A stretch of DNA of 64,000 nt from contig NZ_QXMG01000016.1 in assembly GCF_003569765.1 (NCBI RefSeq), positions 1 through 64,000 of the forward strand. The letters run 5' to 3'. The notes under the pieces were generated by a model, which was given only the letters and a program-made list of their open reading frames with translations, was not told the origin of the DNA and did not search any database. The position numbers and the translations under genes were made by a program. Below are positions 1 through 8,705 of the stretch, in pieces (within the stretch, counting starts at the first letter, position 1; the number at the start of each line of letters is the position of its first letter). The stretch is from Caldimonas tepidiphila (GTDB lineage Bacteria; Pseudomonadota; Gammaproteobacteria; Burkholderiales; Burkholderiaceae_C).

Positions 1-13
1 GGCTATTACACCC

Positions 14-48
14 AAACCCCCGGTCGCCATTTGGCGGTCGGGGGTTTT
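14..48 (+). terminator. Rho-independent terminator of the gene left of the window
   Basis: A 12-bp stem (positions 17-28 with 33-44, including two G-T pairs) closes an ATTT loop and is followed by TTTT, then GC and a further T run. It reads rightwards, so it would end a transcript that begins outside the window. Confidence 0.75.
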
Positions 49-295
49 GCTTTTGGGGCGCAGAAACCTCGCTTCCGGACGCGTCAGGCGGCGCATTCCT
101 CGACCTCCCGTGTCCCGCGCCTGGGCCGCGGGAGCAACGCATGCCGCATGTTCTTCCGGCCGTCCGGCACGCCCTACGGCCTCGTGCGCCGTCCCAGCGG
201 GCAAGCACCTCGCTTACCACTGAGCAGCACCCCCATTCGCCCTCCCTGGGCACCTGCCTTGCACCAAGCGCTGCGTCCGCAACAAGGAGCAAGAC

Positions 296-2134
296 ATGCA
301 AGCGACGCACGTTCCTTCGGTCAGCGTGCTGATGCCGACCTACGAGCAGGCCGCCTTCATCCGGCGCGCGCTCGACAGCCTGCAGGCACAGACGCTGGCC
401 GACTGGGAACTGCTCGTCGTCGATGCGAGCCACAGCGACACGACCGCGGAGGCCGTGCAGCCGTGGCTGCAGGACCCGCGCATCCGCTACCTGCGTATCC
501 CGGAGAACGGCCTCGGCCATGCGCTGAACCACGGCCTCGCACAGGCGCAGGCCCCGCTCGTCGCCTACCTGCCGAGCGACGACGTCTACTACCGAGACCA
601 CCTGCAAAGCCTCAAGGAGCTGCTCGACTCGCAGCCGCAGGCAGTGCTCGCCCATTCCGGGGTGCGTCACCACTACAACCGTGAGGTGCCGGACCGGCCG
701 CCCAGCCAGCCGCTGCAGCTGGTGCAGTGCATGCATCGCCGCACCGACCTGCGCTGGATCGAGCGGGAGGAGATCGAATCCGACGACCTGGAGCGGCTGT
801 ACTGGGCGCGCCTGCGCGAGACAGGCGAGTTCCTGGGCAGCGGGCGTGTGAGCTGCGAATGGGTGGACCATCCGATGCAGCGCCACAAGCTGATGCAGGA
901 GCCGATCGGCGGCATCAATCCCTTCCGACTCCACTACCGCGTCCGCACGCCGCTGCGCTTCCACACCACGGTCGGCAACCTGATCGACGAGCCGCGCCAG
1001 TACCGGCGCCTGCGCGAGCGTGCCGACACCCCTCCGGCGCAAGAGCGCTTGCGCATCCTGCTCGTCGGCGAGCTGGCCTACAACGCCGACCGCGTGCTCG
1101 CGCTCGAGGAGCAGGGGCACGAGCTGCATGGCCTGTGGATGCGCGAGCCGTACTGGTACAACACCGTCGGTCCGCTGCCCTTCGGCCACGTGCGCGACCT
1201 GCCGCGCGACGACTGGCGGCGCGCGTTGCGCGAACTGAAGCCCGACCTGATCTACGCGCTGCTGAACTGGCAAGCCGTGCCCTTCGCGCACGAGGTGATG
1301 AGCGCCGCGGGCGAGGTGCCTTTCGTCTGGCATTTCAAGGAAGGGCCCTTCATCTGCCTTGAAAAGGGCACCTGGCCGCAGCTGGTCGACCTGCACCGCC
1401 GCGCCGACGGGCAGATCTTCAGCAGCCCGGAGATGCGCGACTGGTTCGACACCGTCGTCCCGGGCCTGTCGGCCCATCGTCCGACCCATGTGCTCGACGG
1501 CGACCTGCCCAAGCGCGACTGGTTCGAGGGCCCGTTCAGCCTGCGGCTGTCTGCCGCGGACGGCGAAATCCACACCGTGGTGCCGGGGCGGCCGATCGGG
1601 CTGCATCCACCCGATGTCGCAGCGCTCGCCGAGCGCGGCATCCACCTGCACTTCTACGGCGACTTCACGCACGGGCAGTGGCGGCAGTGGATCGAGAAGA
1701 CGCGCACGCTGGCGCCGCGGCACCTGCACCTGCATGCCAACGTCGACCAGTCGCGCTGGGTCGAGGAGTTCTCCCGGTACGACGCGGGATGGCTGCATTC
1801 CTTCCGCAGCGTCAACGAGGGGGAGCTGCGGCGCGCCAACTGGGACGACCTCAACTACCCGGCGCGCATGGCGACGCTCGCGGTGGCCGGCCTGCCGATG
1901 ATCCAGCAGGCCAACCCGGGCTCGATCGTCGCGACGCAGACGCTCTGCGAGCGACTCGGCACCGGCGTGCTCTACCGGGACTTCGACGACCTGGCGCAGA
2001 CGCTGCGCGACGCGGCGCGCATGAAGGAACTGCAGCAGCGCGTGCAGGCGCAGCGCCACCTCTTCAGCTTCGACCACCATGTCCCGGCGCTGGTGGACTT
2101 CTTCCGCACCGTCATCGCCGGGAAGGGCGCCTGA
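296..2134 (+). CDS. Two-domain glycosyltransferase (GT2 + GT-B-like)
   Basis: This 612-residue protein probably transfers sugars during surface polysaccharide or glycoprotein synthesis; donor and acceptor cannot be read from sequence. Residues about 8-125 form a family-2 GT-A domain: VSVLMPTYEQAAFIRRAL at the start and an SDD acidic motif at 94-96 in the usual DxD place. From about residue 255 (RILLVGELAY) a second Rossmann-like region resembles GT-B glycosyltransferases. A linker of about 130 residues between them is not recognised. The ATG at 296 follows an AGGAG about 10 bases upstream. It ends 10 bp from the convergent ankyrin gene. No polysaccharide operon surrounds it, so it may act alone. 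Confidence 0.8.
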   Translation: MQATHVPSVSVLMPTYEQAAFIRRALDSLQAQTLADWELLVVDASHSDTTAEAVQPWLQDPRIRYLRIPENGLGHALNHGLAQAQAPLVAYLPSDDVYYRDHLQSLKELLDSQPQAVLAHSGVRHHYNREVPDRPPSQPLQLVQCMHRRTDLRWIEREEIESDDLERLYWARLRETGEFLGSGRVSCEWVDHPMQRHKLMQEPIGGINPFRLHYRVRTPLRFHTTVGNLIDEPRQYRRLRERADTPPAQERLRILLVGELAYNADRVLALEEQGHELHGLWMREPYWYNTVGPLPFGHVRDLPRDDWRRALRELKPDLIYALLNWQAVPFAHEVMSAAGEVPFVWHFKEGPFICLEKGTWPQLVDLHRRADGQIFSSPEMRDWFDTVVPGLSAHRPTHVLDGDLPKRDWFEGPFSLRLSAADGEIHTVVPGRPIGLHPPDVAALAERGIHLHFYGDFTHGQWRQWIEKTRTLAPRHLHLHANVDQSRWVEEFSRYDAGWLHSFRSVNEGELRRANWDDLNYPARMATLAVAGLPMIQQANPGSIVATQTLCERLGTGVLYRDFDDLAQTLRDAARMKELQQRVQAQRHLFSFDHHVPALVDFFRTVIAGKGA

Positions 2135-2144
2135 AGAGGGGAGC

Positions 2145-2687
2145 TCAGGCCGCCGACAGGCGCTCGAGCTGCGCGGGCGTGTCCGGCGCCCCCATGCGGC
2201 GTGCCGCGTCGGCCACGCTCACGCCGTTGGCATCGCAGGCGCCGACGTCCGCGCCGTGGGCGACCAGCAGTTCGACGATCCCGGTGCGGTTGAACATCGC
2301 GGCGAGCATCAGGGCCGTCTTGCCATCGGGCGAGGCGCCCTCGACATCGGCGCCGTGCTCGAGCAGCAGCCGGACCATCGGCGCGTCGCCCTTGTAGGCG
2401 GCGGCCGCGATCGGTGTCTGGCCGTGATCGTTGCGAATCTCCGGATCGGCGCCATGGACCAGCAGCACGCGCGCGGCCTCGAGGTGGCCGTTGTAGCTGG
2501 CGAGCATCAGCAGGCTGTCGCCCTTGTGGTTGCAGAGGTTCGGGGGAAGGCCGCGCTCGAGCAGCGGGCCGAGCCGGCCGGCGTCCCCGTTGCGCGCGAG
2601 CTGGAACACGGCCTGCGCGAACTCGAGGGTCTCGGCGTCCGGCGTTGCGGGAAGCTCGGGCACGTCGTGTCGTCGGCTGTCTTGCAT
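2145..2687 (-). CDS. Ankyrin-repeat protein
   Basis: The protein has 180 residues and about four ankyrin repeats, recognisable by recurring G.(T/D)xLMLA..NGH.E..R.LL.HGAD patterns between about residues 50 and 165. Ankyrin repeats mediate protein-protein contacts, and small bacterial forms like this are usually cytoplasmic with unknown partners. There is no signal peptide or membrane segment. The start at 2687 is chosen because GGAG lies 6-9 bases upstream and the repeat region follows directly; an upstream in-frame ATG at 2810 would add 41 residues of low-quality sequence. In Burkholderiales, similar proteins often sit beside catalase or transporters, but here the neighbour is an MFS transporter. 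Confidence 0.85.
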   Translation of the reverse strand: MQDSRRHDVPELPATPDAETLEFAQAVFQLARNGDAGRLGPLLERGLPPNLCNHKGDSLLMLASYNGHLEAARVLLVHGADPEIRNDHGQTPIAAAAYKGDAPMVRLLLEHGADVEGASPDGKTALMLAAMFNRTGIVELLVAHGADVGACDANGVSVADAARRMGAPDTPAQLERLSAA

Positions 2688-2848
2688 GAAGGGCTCCGTG
2701 AGCGTGAACTGCCGGAAACCGGGCCTGCGGGCGCCCGGTGCAAAGGGAGGCAGGAGCGATCTTTCCGGAACGCGGCACTCCGCGAGCGACGGGTTCCGGA
2801 CTCCGGGCAAACGGCGCGCCTTCGCGCCGGCTCCGGGGCCTGCGCGCT

Positions 2849-4120
2849 TCAGGATGCCGCCGCCGCTCCCCGCAACTCATGCGAGCGCAGCCGCGCGAAG
2901 GCGAGCGCCAGCACGAGCAGGCCGAGCGCGCCGGCGGCGATCACCGGCGCGGTGCCGAGCCGTTCGACCAGCAGGGCGGCGGTGGCGACGCCGGCCGACT
3001 GGCCGAGGAAGAAGCAGGACGCGAAGGCGGAGACCGCCGCGCCGCGCCGCTCGGGCCGCATCTGCGTGGCATTGACCTGCAGCGTGTTGTGCAGCATGTA
3101 GAAGCCGAGCCCGGCCCCGAAGCAGCCGGGAACCGCCCACTCCCACGCGGGGGCATGGCCGACCAGCAGCAGCGAGGCGGCCATCACGACGCCGCCCCAG
3201 CCCGCCAGCCCGACCTCGCCCAGGCCCGCGACGAGGCGCTGCGACCCGAGCGCGAAGGCGAAGCCGCCGAAGCCGAACAGCATCACCACCGTGCCGGCGA
3301 GCGACAGCGAGAGCCCGAAGGCATCGTGCAGGTGCGAGGCGAGGAAGGCGAAGGGGCCGTAGAGCAGCATGCCCTCGAGGAACACGCAGACCAGGACCAC
3401 GCGCGCCCAGCGTCCCGCCAGCACATGGCCGAAGTCCGACGCGATGCGGCCCAGCGCCGAGCCGCTGCCGCGCCGCGTCGCCCTGGCCTGCGCGGGCAGG
3501 CGGCGGTTCAGCGCGAACAGCGCGAAGGCGATCGCGGCGAACAGCGCGGCCAGCAGCAGGTAGGGGGCGCGCCAGCTCAAGTGGTCCGCCGCGAAGCCGC
3601 CCATCCACACCCCGGCCGAGACGCCGAGGATCTGTCCGATCAGGAAGCGGGCCAGCACCGGCTGGCGCTCCTCGTAGCGCACCACGTCGCCGATCCAGGC
3701 CATCGCCAGCGGGATCAGCGCCGCGGCGGTGATGCCCGACAGCGCGCGCAGCAGCCGCAGCAGCGTGAAGTCCGTCGCGAGGCCGCACAGCAGCGTGCTG
3801 ATCGCGCAGGCCGCGCTGCACCAGGCCACCACCCGGTACTTGCCGTAGCGGTCGCCGAGCGGGCCGAAGAACAGCTGCGCCAGCCCGTAGGCGATCGCGA
3901 ACAGGCTGGTGACCTGGGCCGCCTGGCCCAGCGTGACCGAGAACTCGGCGCCGAGTTGCGGCAGCAGCGCGTCGTTGAGCCGCTGCGACACGCCGCTGCC
4001 GAAGGCCGCGAGCGCGAGGCAGACGATCGAGCCTGCGGGCACGCGGGGCGGATCGGCCGGGGCGGAGGGAGCGGAGGGGACCGGCGCCGGTGCGGCGCGC
4101 TGCGGGTGCGGGGACTGCAT
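2849..4120 (-). CDS. MFS transporter
   Basis: A 423-residue inner-membrane permease of the major facilitator superfamily with about 12 hydrophobic helices starting near residue 30. The loop GPLGDRYGKYR after helix 2 is the family's motif A. It has a Pro/Ala-rich N-terminal tail of about 28 residues. The substrate is unknown; the overall look (short loops, no large central domain) fits drug or metabolite exporters of the DHA1 type. The start at 4120 gives the expected first helix; the frame stays open further upstream but that part runs across the promoter of the divergent thioredoxin gene. It lies 161 bp upstream of the ankyrin gene on the same strand. Confidence 0.85.
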   Translation of the reverse strand: MQSPHPQRAAPAPVPSAPSAPADPPRVPAGSIVCLALAAFGSGVSQRLNDALLPQLGAEFSVTLGQAAQVTSLFAIAYGLAQLFFGPLGDRYGKYRVVAWCSAACAISTLLCGLATDFTLLRLLRALSGITAAALIPLAMAWIGDVVRYEERQPVLARFLIGQILGVSAGVWMGGFAADHLSWRAPYLLLAALFAAIAFALFALNRRLPAQARATRRGSGSALGRIASDFGHVLAGRWARVVLVCVFLEGMLLYGPFAFLASHLHDAFGLSLSLAGTVVMLFGFGGFAFALGSQRLVAGLGEVGLAGWGGVVMAASLLLVGHAPAWEWAVPGCFGAGLGFYMLHNTLQVNATQMRPERRGAAVSAFASCFFLGQSAGVATAALLVERLGTAPVIAAGALGLLVLALAFARLRSHELRGAAAAS

Positions 4121-4366
4121 CTGGAGAAGGGGGGGACGCTGCGGTGCCGGCGCAATCCTTGTGCGACTGCGGCGCGGCCCCGGCAGGGCTTCGGAAGACG
4201 GGCGGCGAGTGTAAGCCGCTGCCCCGATCCGTGCAGCGGGATGCGGCGGAGTGCGCGGCCGGCCGGTGGCAGGCGCGCGCGGGCAGGGGCGCACCCCTTG
4301 CGGTCCGCGGTGCTGCGGTATCACGATTGCTGGGTGCAAGAGGTCCTTGCCGCAGGAGAACCGACG

Positions 4367-4696
4367 ATGGGAATGACGACCGACTACGAGACGCGGGAGC
4401 CCCCGCGCGCCGAGATCGATGCGCTGCAGGAGCCGACGGTGATCGAGTTCGGCACCGCCTGGTGCGGCTTCTGCCGTGCCGTGCAGCCGCTGATCGCCGA
4501 GGCCTTCGCCGCCCACCCGGACGTGCGCCACCTGAAGATCGAGGACGGCAGCGGCCGGCCCCTCGGGCGCTCGTTCCGCGTGAAGCTCTGGCCGACGCTG
4601 ATCTTCATGAAGCAGGGTCAGGAGGTCGCGCGCCTGGTGCGGCCGGGCGACGCCGGCGCGATCGGGCAGGCACTCGCGCAGATCGACCCGCGCTGA
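4367..4696 (+). CDS. Thioredoxin-family protein
   Basis: A 109-residue cytoplasmic thiol-disulfide protein. The active site is WCGFC at residues 32-36 and the cis-proline segment is LWPT near residue 74. The length matches single-domain thioredoxins, but the CGFC active site differs from the CGPC of classical TrxA, so a specialised reductant or oxidant role is likely. The ATG at 4367 has CAGGAGAA 7 bases upstream; a second ATG two codons later is possible. It is divergent from the MFS gene and convergent with glpD. Confidence 0.88.
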   Translation: MGMTTDYETREPPRAEIDALQEPTVIEFGTAWCGFCRAVQPLIAEAFAAHPDVRHLKIEDGSGRPLGRSFRVKLWPTLIFMKQGQEVARLVRPGDAGAIGQALAQIDPR

Positions 4697-4723
4697 CGGG
4701 GCGGCGCCCGCCGGTCGGCCCGC

Positions 4724-6340
4724 TCAGCTCACCGTCGTCTCCGGCACCCGCCGGGGCGCGGCGGGCCCCGCATCCTGCGCCTCGTGCTCGCACCACCAGC
4801 GCTCCACCGCGGCCCGCGCGGCCGCATCCAGGCGCAGCCCGAGCTTGGTGCGCCGCCACAGCACGTCCTCGGCGCGGCGCGCGAACTCGTGGCGCCGCAG
4901 GTAGCGCAGTTCCGCCTCGCGCACGCCGGGGGCGACCTCGCGGCCCAGGCCAACCTCCTGCAGCAGCAGCGCCACCCGGCTGCCGTAGCGCTGGGCCCAG
5001 CCCTGCAGCAGCGGCGCCGGCAGCTCGGGATGCGCCTGCAGCAGCGCCGCGGCGAAGCGCGCGAGGTCCGCGTCGGGACGCTGGGGCTCGCCGATCCAGG
5101 CCCGGAAGTCGCCGCCGGGCAGCAGCGCGTCGCGGGTCCAGGCCGGCCGGCGCACGCCCAGCGCCGCGCACAGGCGCCCGGCCGCATCCTCGGCGAGCCG
5201 GCGGTAGGTCGTGAGCTTGCCGCCCCAGACGTTGAGCAGCGGCGCACCGGCATGCACCTCCATCTCCAGCAGGTAGTCGCGGCTCACCGCCTGGGCCGGG
5301 GCGCCGGGCTCGTCGAGCAGCGGCCGCACGCCCGAGAAGCTCCAGGCCACGTCGGCGGGCCGCACCGGGCGCGCGAAGCAGCGGCTGGCATGGTGGCAGA
5401 GGTAGTCCAGCTCCCCGGCATCGAGGCGCACCGCCTCGCCCGGCCCGCCCTGGTGTTCGACGTCGGTGGTGCCGATCAGCGTCCAGGCCTGCTCGTAGGG
5501 CAGCGCGAAGAGGACGCGCCGGTCGGGGTTCTGGAACAGGTAGGCGTGGCCGTGGTCGAACAGCCGCGGCACCACGATGTGGCTGCCGCGCACCAGCCGC
5601 AGCCCGCGCGCCGGGGGCAGCGAGGCCTGCTCGGCGAGGAACTGCCGCGCCCAGGGGCCGGCCGCGTTGACGAGGGCGCGGGCGGCGAGCGACACCGTGC
5701 GCCCGTCGGCGTGGCGCAGCCGGGCCTGCCATGCGCCGCCCACGCAGGCGACGCGCTCGCAGCGGCAGTAGTTCAGCACCCGCGCGCCGCGCGCCGCCGC
5801 GTCCACCGCGTTCAGCACGACGAGCCGCGCGTCGTCGGTCCAGACGTCCGAGTACGCGAAGCCCCGCTCGAAGCGGCGCTGCAGCGGCGCGCCGGCCGGG
5901 TGCCGGCGCAGGTCGATGCCTTCGGACGCCGGCAGCAGCTCGCGCCGCGCGAGGTGGTCGTAGAGGAAGAGCCCGGCGCGGATCATCCAGGCCGGACGCA
6001 TCGCGGGCTCGTGCGGCATCACGAAGCGCAGCGGCCGCATCAGGTGCGGCGCGCTGCGCAGCAGCACCTCGCGCTCGGCCAGCGCCTTGCGCACGAGCCC
6101 GAGCTCGCCGTGCTCGAGGTAGCGCAGCCCGCCATGGATCAGCTTGCTGGACGCCGACGAGGTGTGCCGCGCGAGGTCGTCCTGCTCGCACAGCACGACC
6201 GACAGGCCGCGCCCGGCGAGGTCGCGCGCGATGCCGCATCCGTTGATGCCGCCGCCGACGACCAGCACGTCGCAGGACAGGCCGTCTGAGCCCGACGCCG
6301 GCAGCCCGGCGAGCAGGTGCGGGGACGGGAGCTCGGTCAC
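4724..6340 (-). CDS. glpD: Glycerol-3-phosphate dehydrogenase (aerobic, FAD-dependent)
   Basis: This 538-residue flavoenzyme oxidises sn-glycerol-3-phosphate to dihydroxyacetone phosphate and passes electrons to the quinone pool at the inner membrane face. The N-terminal FAD-binding GGGINGCG motif lies at about residues 29-36, followed by the family signature TSSASSKLIHGGLRYLE. The C-terminal DAO_C-type domain contains VWGGKLTTYRRLAEDAA. The length matches E. coli GlpD (about 500) plus a short tail. Translation appears to begin at a GTG (6340) with GGAG about 14 bases upstream. No glpF, glpK or glpR is adjacent, so glycerol uptake genes must lie elsewhere. Confidence 0.95.
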   Translation of the reverse strand: MTELPSPHLLAGLPASGSDGLSCDVLVVGGGINGCGIARDLAGRGLSVVLCEQDDLARHTSSASSKLIHGGLRYLEHGELGLVRKALAEREVLLRSAPHLMRPLRFVMPHEPAMRPAWMIRAGLFLYDHLARRELLPASEGIDLRRHPAGAPLQRRFERGFAYSDVWTDDARLVVLNAVDAAARGARVLNYCRCERVACVGGAWQARLRHADGRTVSLAARALVNAAGPWARQFLAEQASLPPARGLRLVRGSHIVVPRLFDHGHAYLFQNPDRRVLFALPYEQAWTLIGTTDVEHQGGPGEAVRLDAGELDYLCHHASRCFARPVRPADVAWSFSGVRPLLDEPGAPAQAVSRDYLLEMEVHAGAPLLNVWGGKLTTYRRLAEDAAGRLCAALGVRRPAWTRDALLPGGDFRAWIGEPQRPDADLARFAAALLQAHPELPAPLLQGWAQRYGSRVALLLQEVGLGREVAPGVREAELRYLRRHEFARRAEDVLWRRTKLGLRLDAAARAAVERWWCEHEAQDAGPAAPRRVPETTVS

Positions 6341-6410
6341 GGGAGGCGTGCTCCGGCAGGCGCGAAGGATGCCGCCACGGCGACCCTGCGCGCTGCGCCG
6401 GTCGTGCGGC

Positions 6411-6635
6411 TCAGACCGCGCGGTCGAGGCGTCGGCGCAGCCTCGTATCCAGCGGGCGGCAGACCGAGAGCAGCAGCCATCCCCCCGCGTAGACCATGTT
6501 GATCACCGGCAGCACCGAGAACAGCATGCCGGCCAGCATCGGCGCGCCCTGCTGCCGGGCCTCCATCCAGCTCGCCCCGGCGGAGACCAGCAGCGGCAGC
6601 AGGTAGAACAGCAGGAAAAAACCGGTGTCGGGCAT
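6411..6635 (-). CDS. Small membrane protein, function unknown
   Basis: A 74-residue protein with about three hydrophobic stretches, from residue 4 (FFLLFYLLPLLVSAG) through two later helices to a basic C-terminus. The start at 6635 is supported by GAGGAA about 8 bases upstream; an earlier in-frame ATG (6722) gives an implausible basic extension. It sits 70 bp upstream of glpD on the same strand and could be co-transcribed with it. I do not recognise the family. Confidence 0.65.
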   Translation of the reverse strand: MPDTGFFLLFYLLPLLVSAGASWMEARQQGAPMLAGMLFSVLPVINMVYAGGWLLLSVCRPLDTRLRRRLDRAV

Positions 6636-6913
6636 CGCGTTCCTCGCATTCCTGGACGGTTTCCCGGGACGGCCTGCCGACGCATCGCGGTGCAGGGCAC
6701 TGCGCGCGACGGGCGGCTTCACGCCCTCAGGTATGCGCCTGCCGATACTCGAGCGGCAATCCGGGGTTTCCCACCGCCCCCGGACCCGGGGGGCGGGACG
6801 GGAGGGGCCGGCCCGCCCGCGGCCCCTCGTGCCGCCCCGGCCTCGGCGGGCGTACTACAGTCGGGATCCCGCCGCGGTCGACGGCCGCGGCATCGCTCCT
6901 TCCCCACCCATCC

Positions 6914-7840
6914 ATGACGTCCAGCACGACCCCATCCGCCTCCGACTGGCCGCTGCGTCCCGAGCGCGACGATCCCCGGCCGCTCGTGATCCACCACGGC
7001 CCCCGCTGCTCCGACGGCTTCGCCGCGGCGCTCGCCGCGCACGAGTTCTTCGGCGAGCGCGCCGAATACCAGCCCTTCGATCACGGCCGCGAGCCGCCGG
7101 ATGTCGAGGGCCGGGCGGTCTACATCCTGGACTTCGCCTTCGGCCCGGAGACGATGCGGCGCCTGGACGCGCAGGCGCACAAGCTCGTGCTGCTGGACCA
7201 TCACCGCAGCGCCGCCGACCGGCTCCACGGCTTCCGCTGCTGCGGCCGCGGCCTGCTGCACTTCGACCTGGAGAAGTCCGGCGCGCGGCTGGCCTGGGAG
7301 TACTTCCACCCGCAGCGGCCGCTGCCCGCGCTGGTGAAGTACGTGGAGGACCGTGACCTCTGGCGCTGGGCCTTCCCGGAGAGCGCGGGCTTTCTCGCAG
7401 CGCTCGACATGGAGCCGCTCGACTTCGGCCGCTGGGCCGAGATCCTGCGCTTCGACGCGGCGCAGCTCGAGGCCTTCGCCGCGCGCGGCCGGGCGATGGA
7501 CGAGAAGTTCCGGCGGCTCGCGCGCGACATCGCCGAGGCCGCCGCGCCGCTCGTCTTCAACGGGCAGGCGGGCCTGATGGTCAACTCACCGCCCGCCTTC
7601 CACAGCGAGGTGGGCCACCTGCTCGCCGAGCGCTGCGGCAGCTTCGGGCTGATGTGGTGCGTCGACGGCGCCGGGCAGGTGAAGGCCGGCCTGCGCTCGA
7701 TCGGCGCCTTCGACACCATCCCGCTCGCCGAGAGCCTGGGCGGCGGCGGGCACCCCAACGCGAGCGGCTTCCGCATGCCCGTGCAGCGGCTGCCGCAACT
7801 GCTGTCGGGCCGCTTCGATGCATCGCCCGAGTCTGCCTGA
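6914..7840 (+). CDS. DHH-family phosphoesterase
   Basis: A 308-residue cytoplasmic protein of the DHH/DHHA1 superfamily, which includes RecJ, nanoRNase NrnA and c-di-AMP phosphodiesterases. The metal-site motifs are visible: HHGPRCSDG near residue 27 (in place of the usual H.D.DG), a DFAF acidic site near 73, LDHH at 94-97, and the C-terminal substrate-binding GGGGHPNASGF near 275. The likely activity is hydrolysis of short oligonucleotides or another phosphodiester. Its stop overlaps the start of the next gene by 23 bp in another frame, so the two are probably translationally coupled. Confidence 0.85.
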   Translation: MTSSTTPSASDWPLRPERDDPRPLVIHHGPRCSDGFAAALAAHEFFGERAEYQPFDHGREPPDVEGRAVYILDFAFGPETMRRLDAQAHKLVLLDHHRSAADRLHGFRCCGRGLLHFDLEKSGARLAWEYFHPQRPLPALVKYVEDRDLWRWAFPESAGFLAALDMEPLDFGRWAEILRFDAAQLEAFAARGRAMDEKFRRLARDIAEAAAPLVFNGQAGLMVNSPPAFHSEVGHLLAERCGSFGLMWCVDGAGQVKAGLRSIGAFDTIPLAESLGGGGHPNASGFRMPVQRLPQLLSGRFDASPESA

Positions 7841-8669
7841 GGCCGGGATTCCCGCCGGGGGCGGCGGGCTGCCGGAGCCGGAGCGCAGCCAGGCCCTTGC
7901 CACCAGCGCGCCGCTGCCGGACGCCACTGCGCGCGCGATCGACCCGGAGGCGCTGAGCCTGCAGGAGCTGGAGGCGCTGATGCAGCCCCTCGCGGCGTCC
8001 GACCCGCTCGTGCGGGCCTACATGCGCCGCATGCAGGCACTGCTGCAGCGGCGCGCCGAGCTGCTGCGCAGCCTGCTGGCCTTGCGCGCCCAGGGCCGCG
8101 TCGCGTTCGTGGACCTGGAGGCGACCTGCTACCGCGACCGCGAGGAATCGAAGCGGCTGCCGCGCGAGATCCTCGAGATCGGCCTCGCGGTGCTCGACTG
8201 CGGCTCGCTGCAAGTGGTCGAGCGGCTGCAGCTGCACGTGCGGCCCGCCGACCCGCGCTCCTACGTGAGCGCCTACTGCACGGAGCTGACCGGCATCCGG
8301 CCCGAGCAGGTGGCGCAGGCGCCGGGCTTCGCCGAGTGCATGCAGGCGGTGCGGAAGCTGCACGCGCGCCACCGCTGGACGAGCTGGGGCTCCTACGGCG
8401 ACTTCGACCGGCAGCAGCTGGCGCAGCAGGCGCTGGCCAGCGGCTGCGAGAACCCCTTCTCGGCATGGACCCACGTGGACGTGAAGGACATCGCCGGTGC
8501 GTACTTCGGATTCGGGCGCAAGGGCCCCGGGCTGGCGCGGGCGGTGGCGATGGCCGGGCTCGCGTTCGACGGGCGCCAGCACAGCGGGCTCGACGACGCC
8601 TGCAACACCGCCTCCCTGGTGGCCGCGATGCTGCGCGGCATCCTTCCGGACGAGGCACGGCGGGGCTGA
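7818..8669 (+). CDS. ERI1/KapD-like DEDDh 3'-5' exonuclease
   Basis: A 283-residue protein whose C-terminal two thirds (from about residue 93) is a DEDDh exonuclease. It starts VAFVDLEATCYRD (catalytic D99 and E101), continues with EILEIG and the ERI1-type segment YCTELTGI, then GSYGDFDRQQL (third Asp) and HSGLDDACNTA (catalytic His and Asp). The EATC and CTELTGI motifs place it nearer to ERI1/KapD RNA 3'-end trimmers than to DNA polymerase proofreading subunits. The first 90 residues include a Leu-rich helix and match nothing I know. The ATG lies inside the 3' end of the DHH gene, suggesting coupled expression. Confidence 0.85.
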   Translation: MHRPSLPEAGIPAGGGGLPEPERSQALATSAPLPDATARAIDPEALSLQELEALMQPLAASDPLVRAYMRRMQALLQRRAELLRSLLALRAQGRVAFVDLEATCYRDREESKRLPREILEIGLAVLDCGSLQVVERLQLHVRPADPRSYVSAYCTELTGIRPEQVAQAPGFAECMQAVRKLHARHRWTSWGSYGDFDRQQLAQQALASGCENPFSAWTHVDVKDIAGAYFGFGRKGPGLARAVAMAGLAFDGRQHSGLDDACNTASLVAAMLRGILPDEARRG

Positions 8670-8705
8670 TCCCTGCCCGGCACGCACCCGGCGCCCCGGC
8701 CGGCT

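Noticed and set aside
2688-2810. A 41-residue extension of the ankyrin protein from an upstream ATG
   Set aside because: It has no ribosome site and no family similarity, whereas the ATG at 2687 has GGAG at a good distance.
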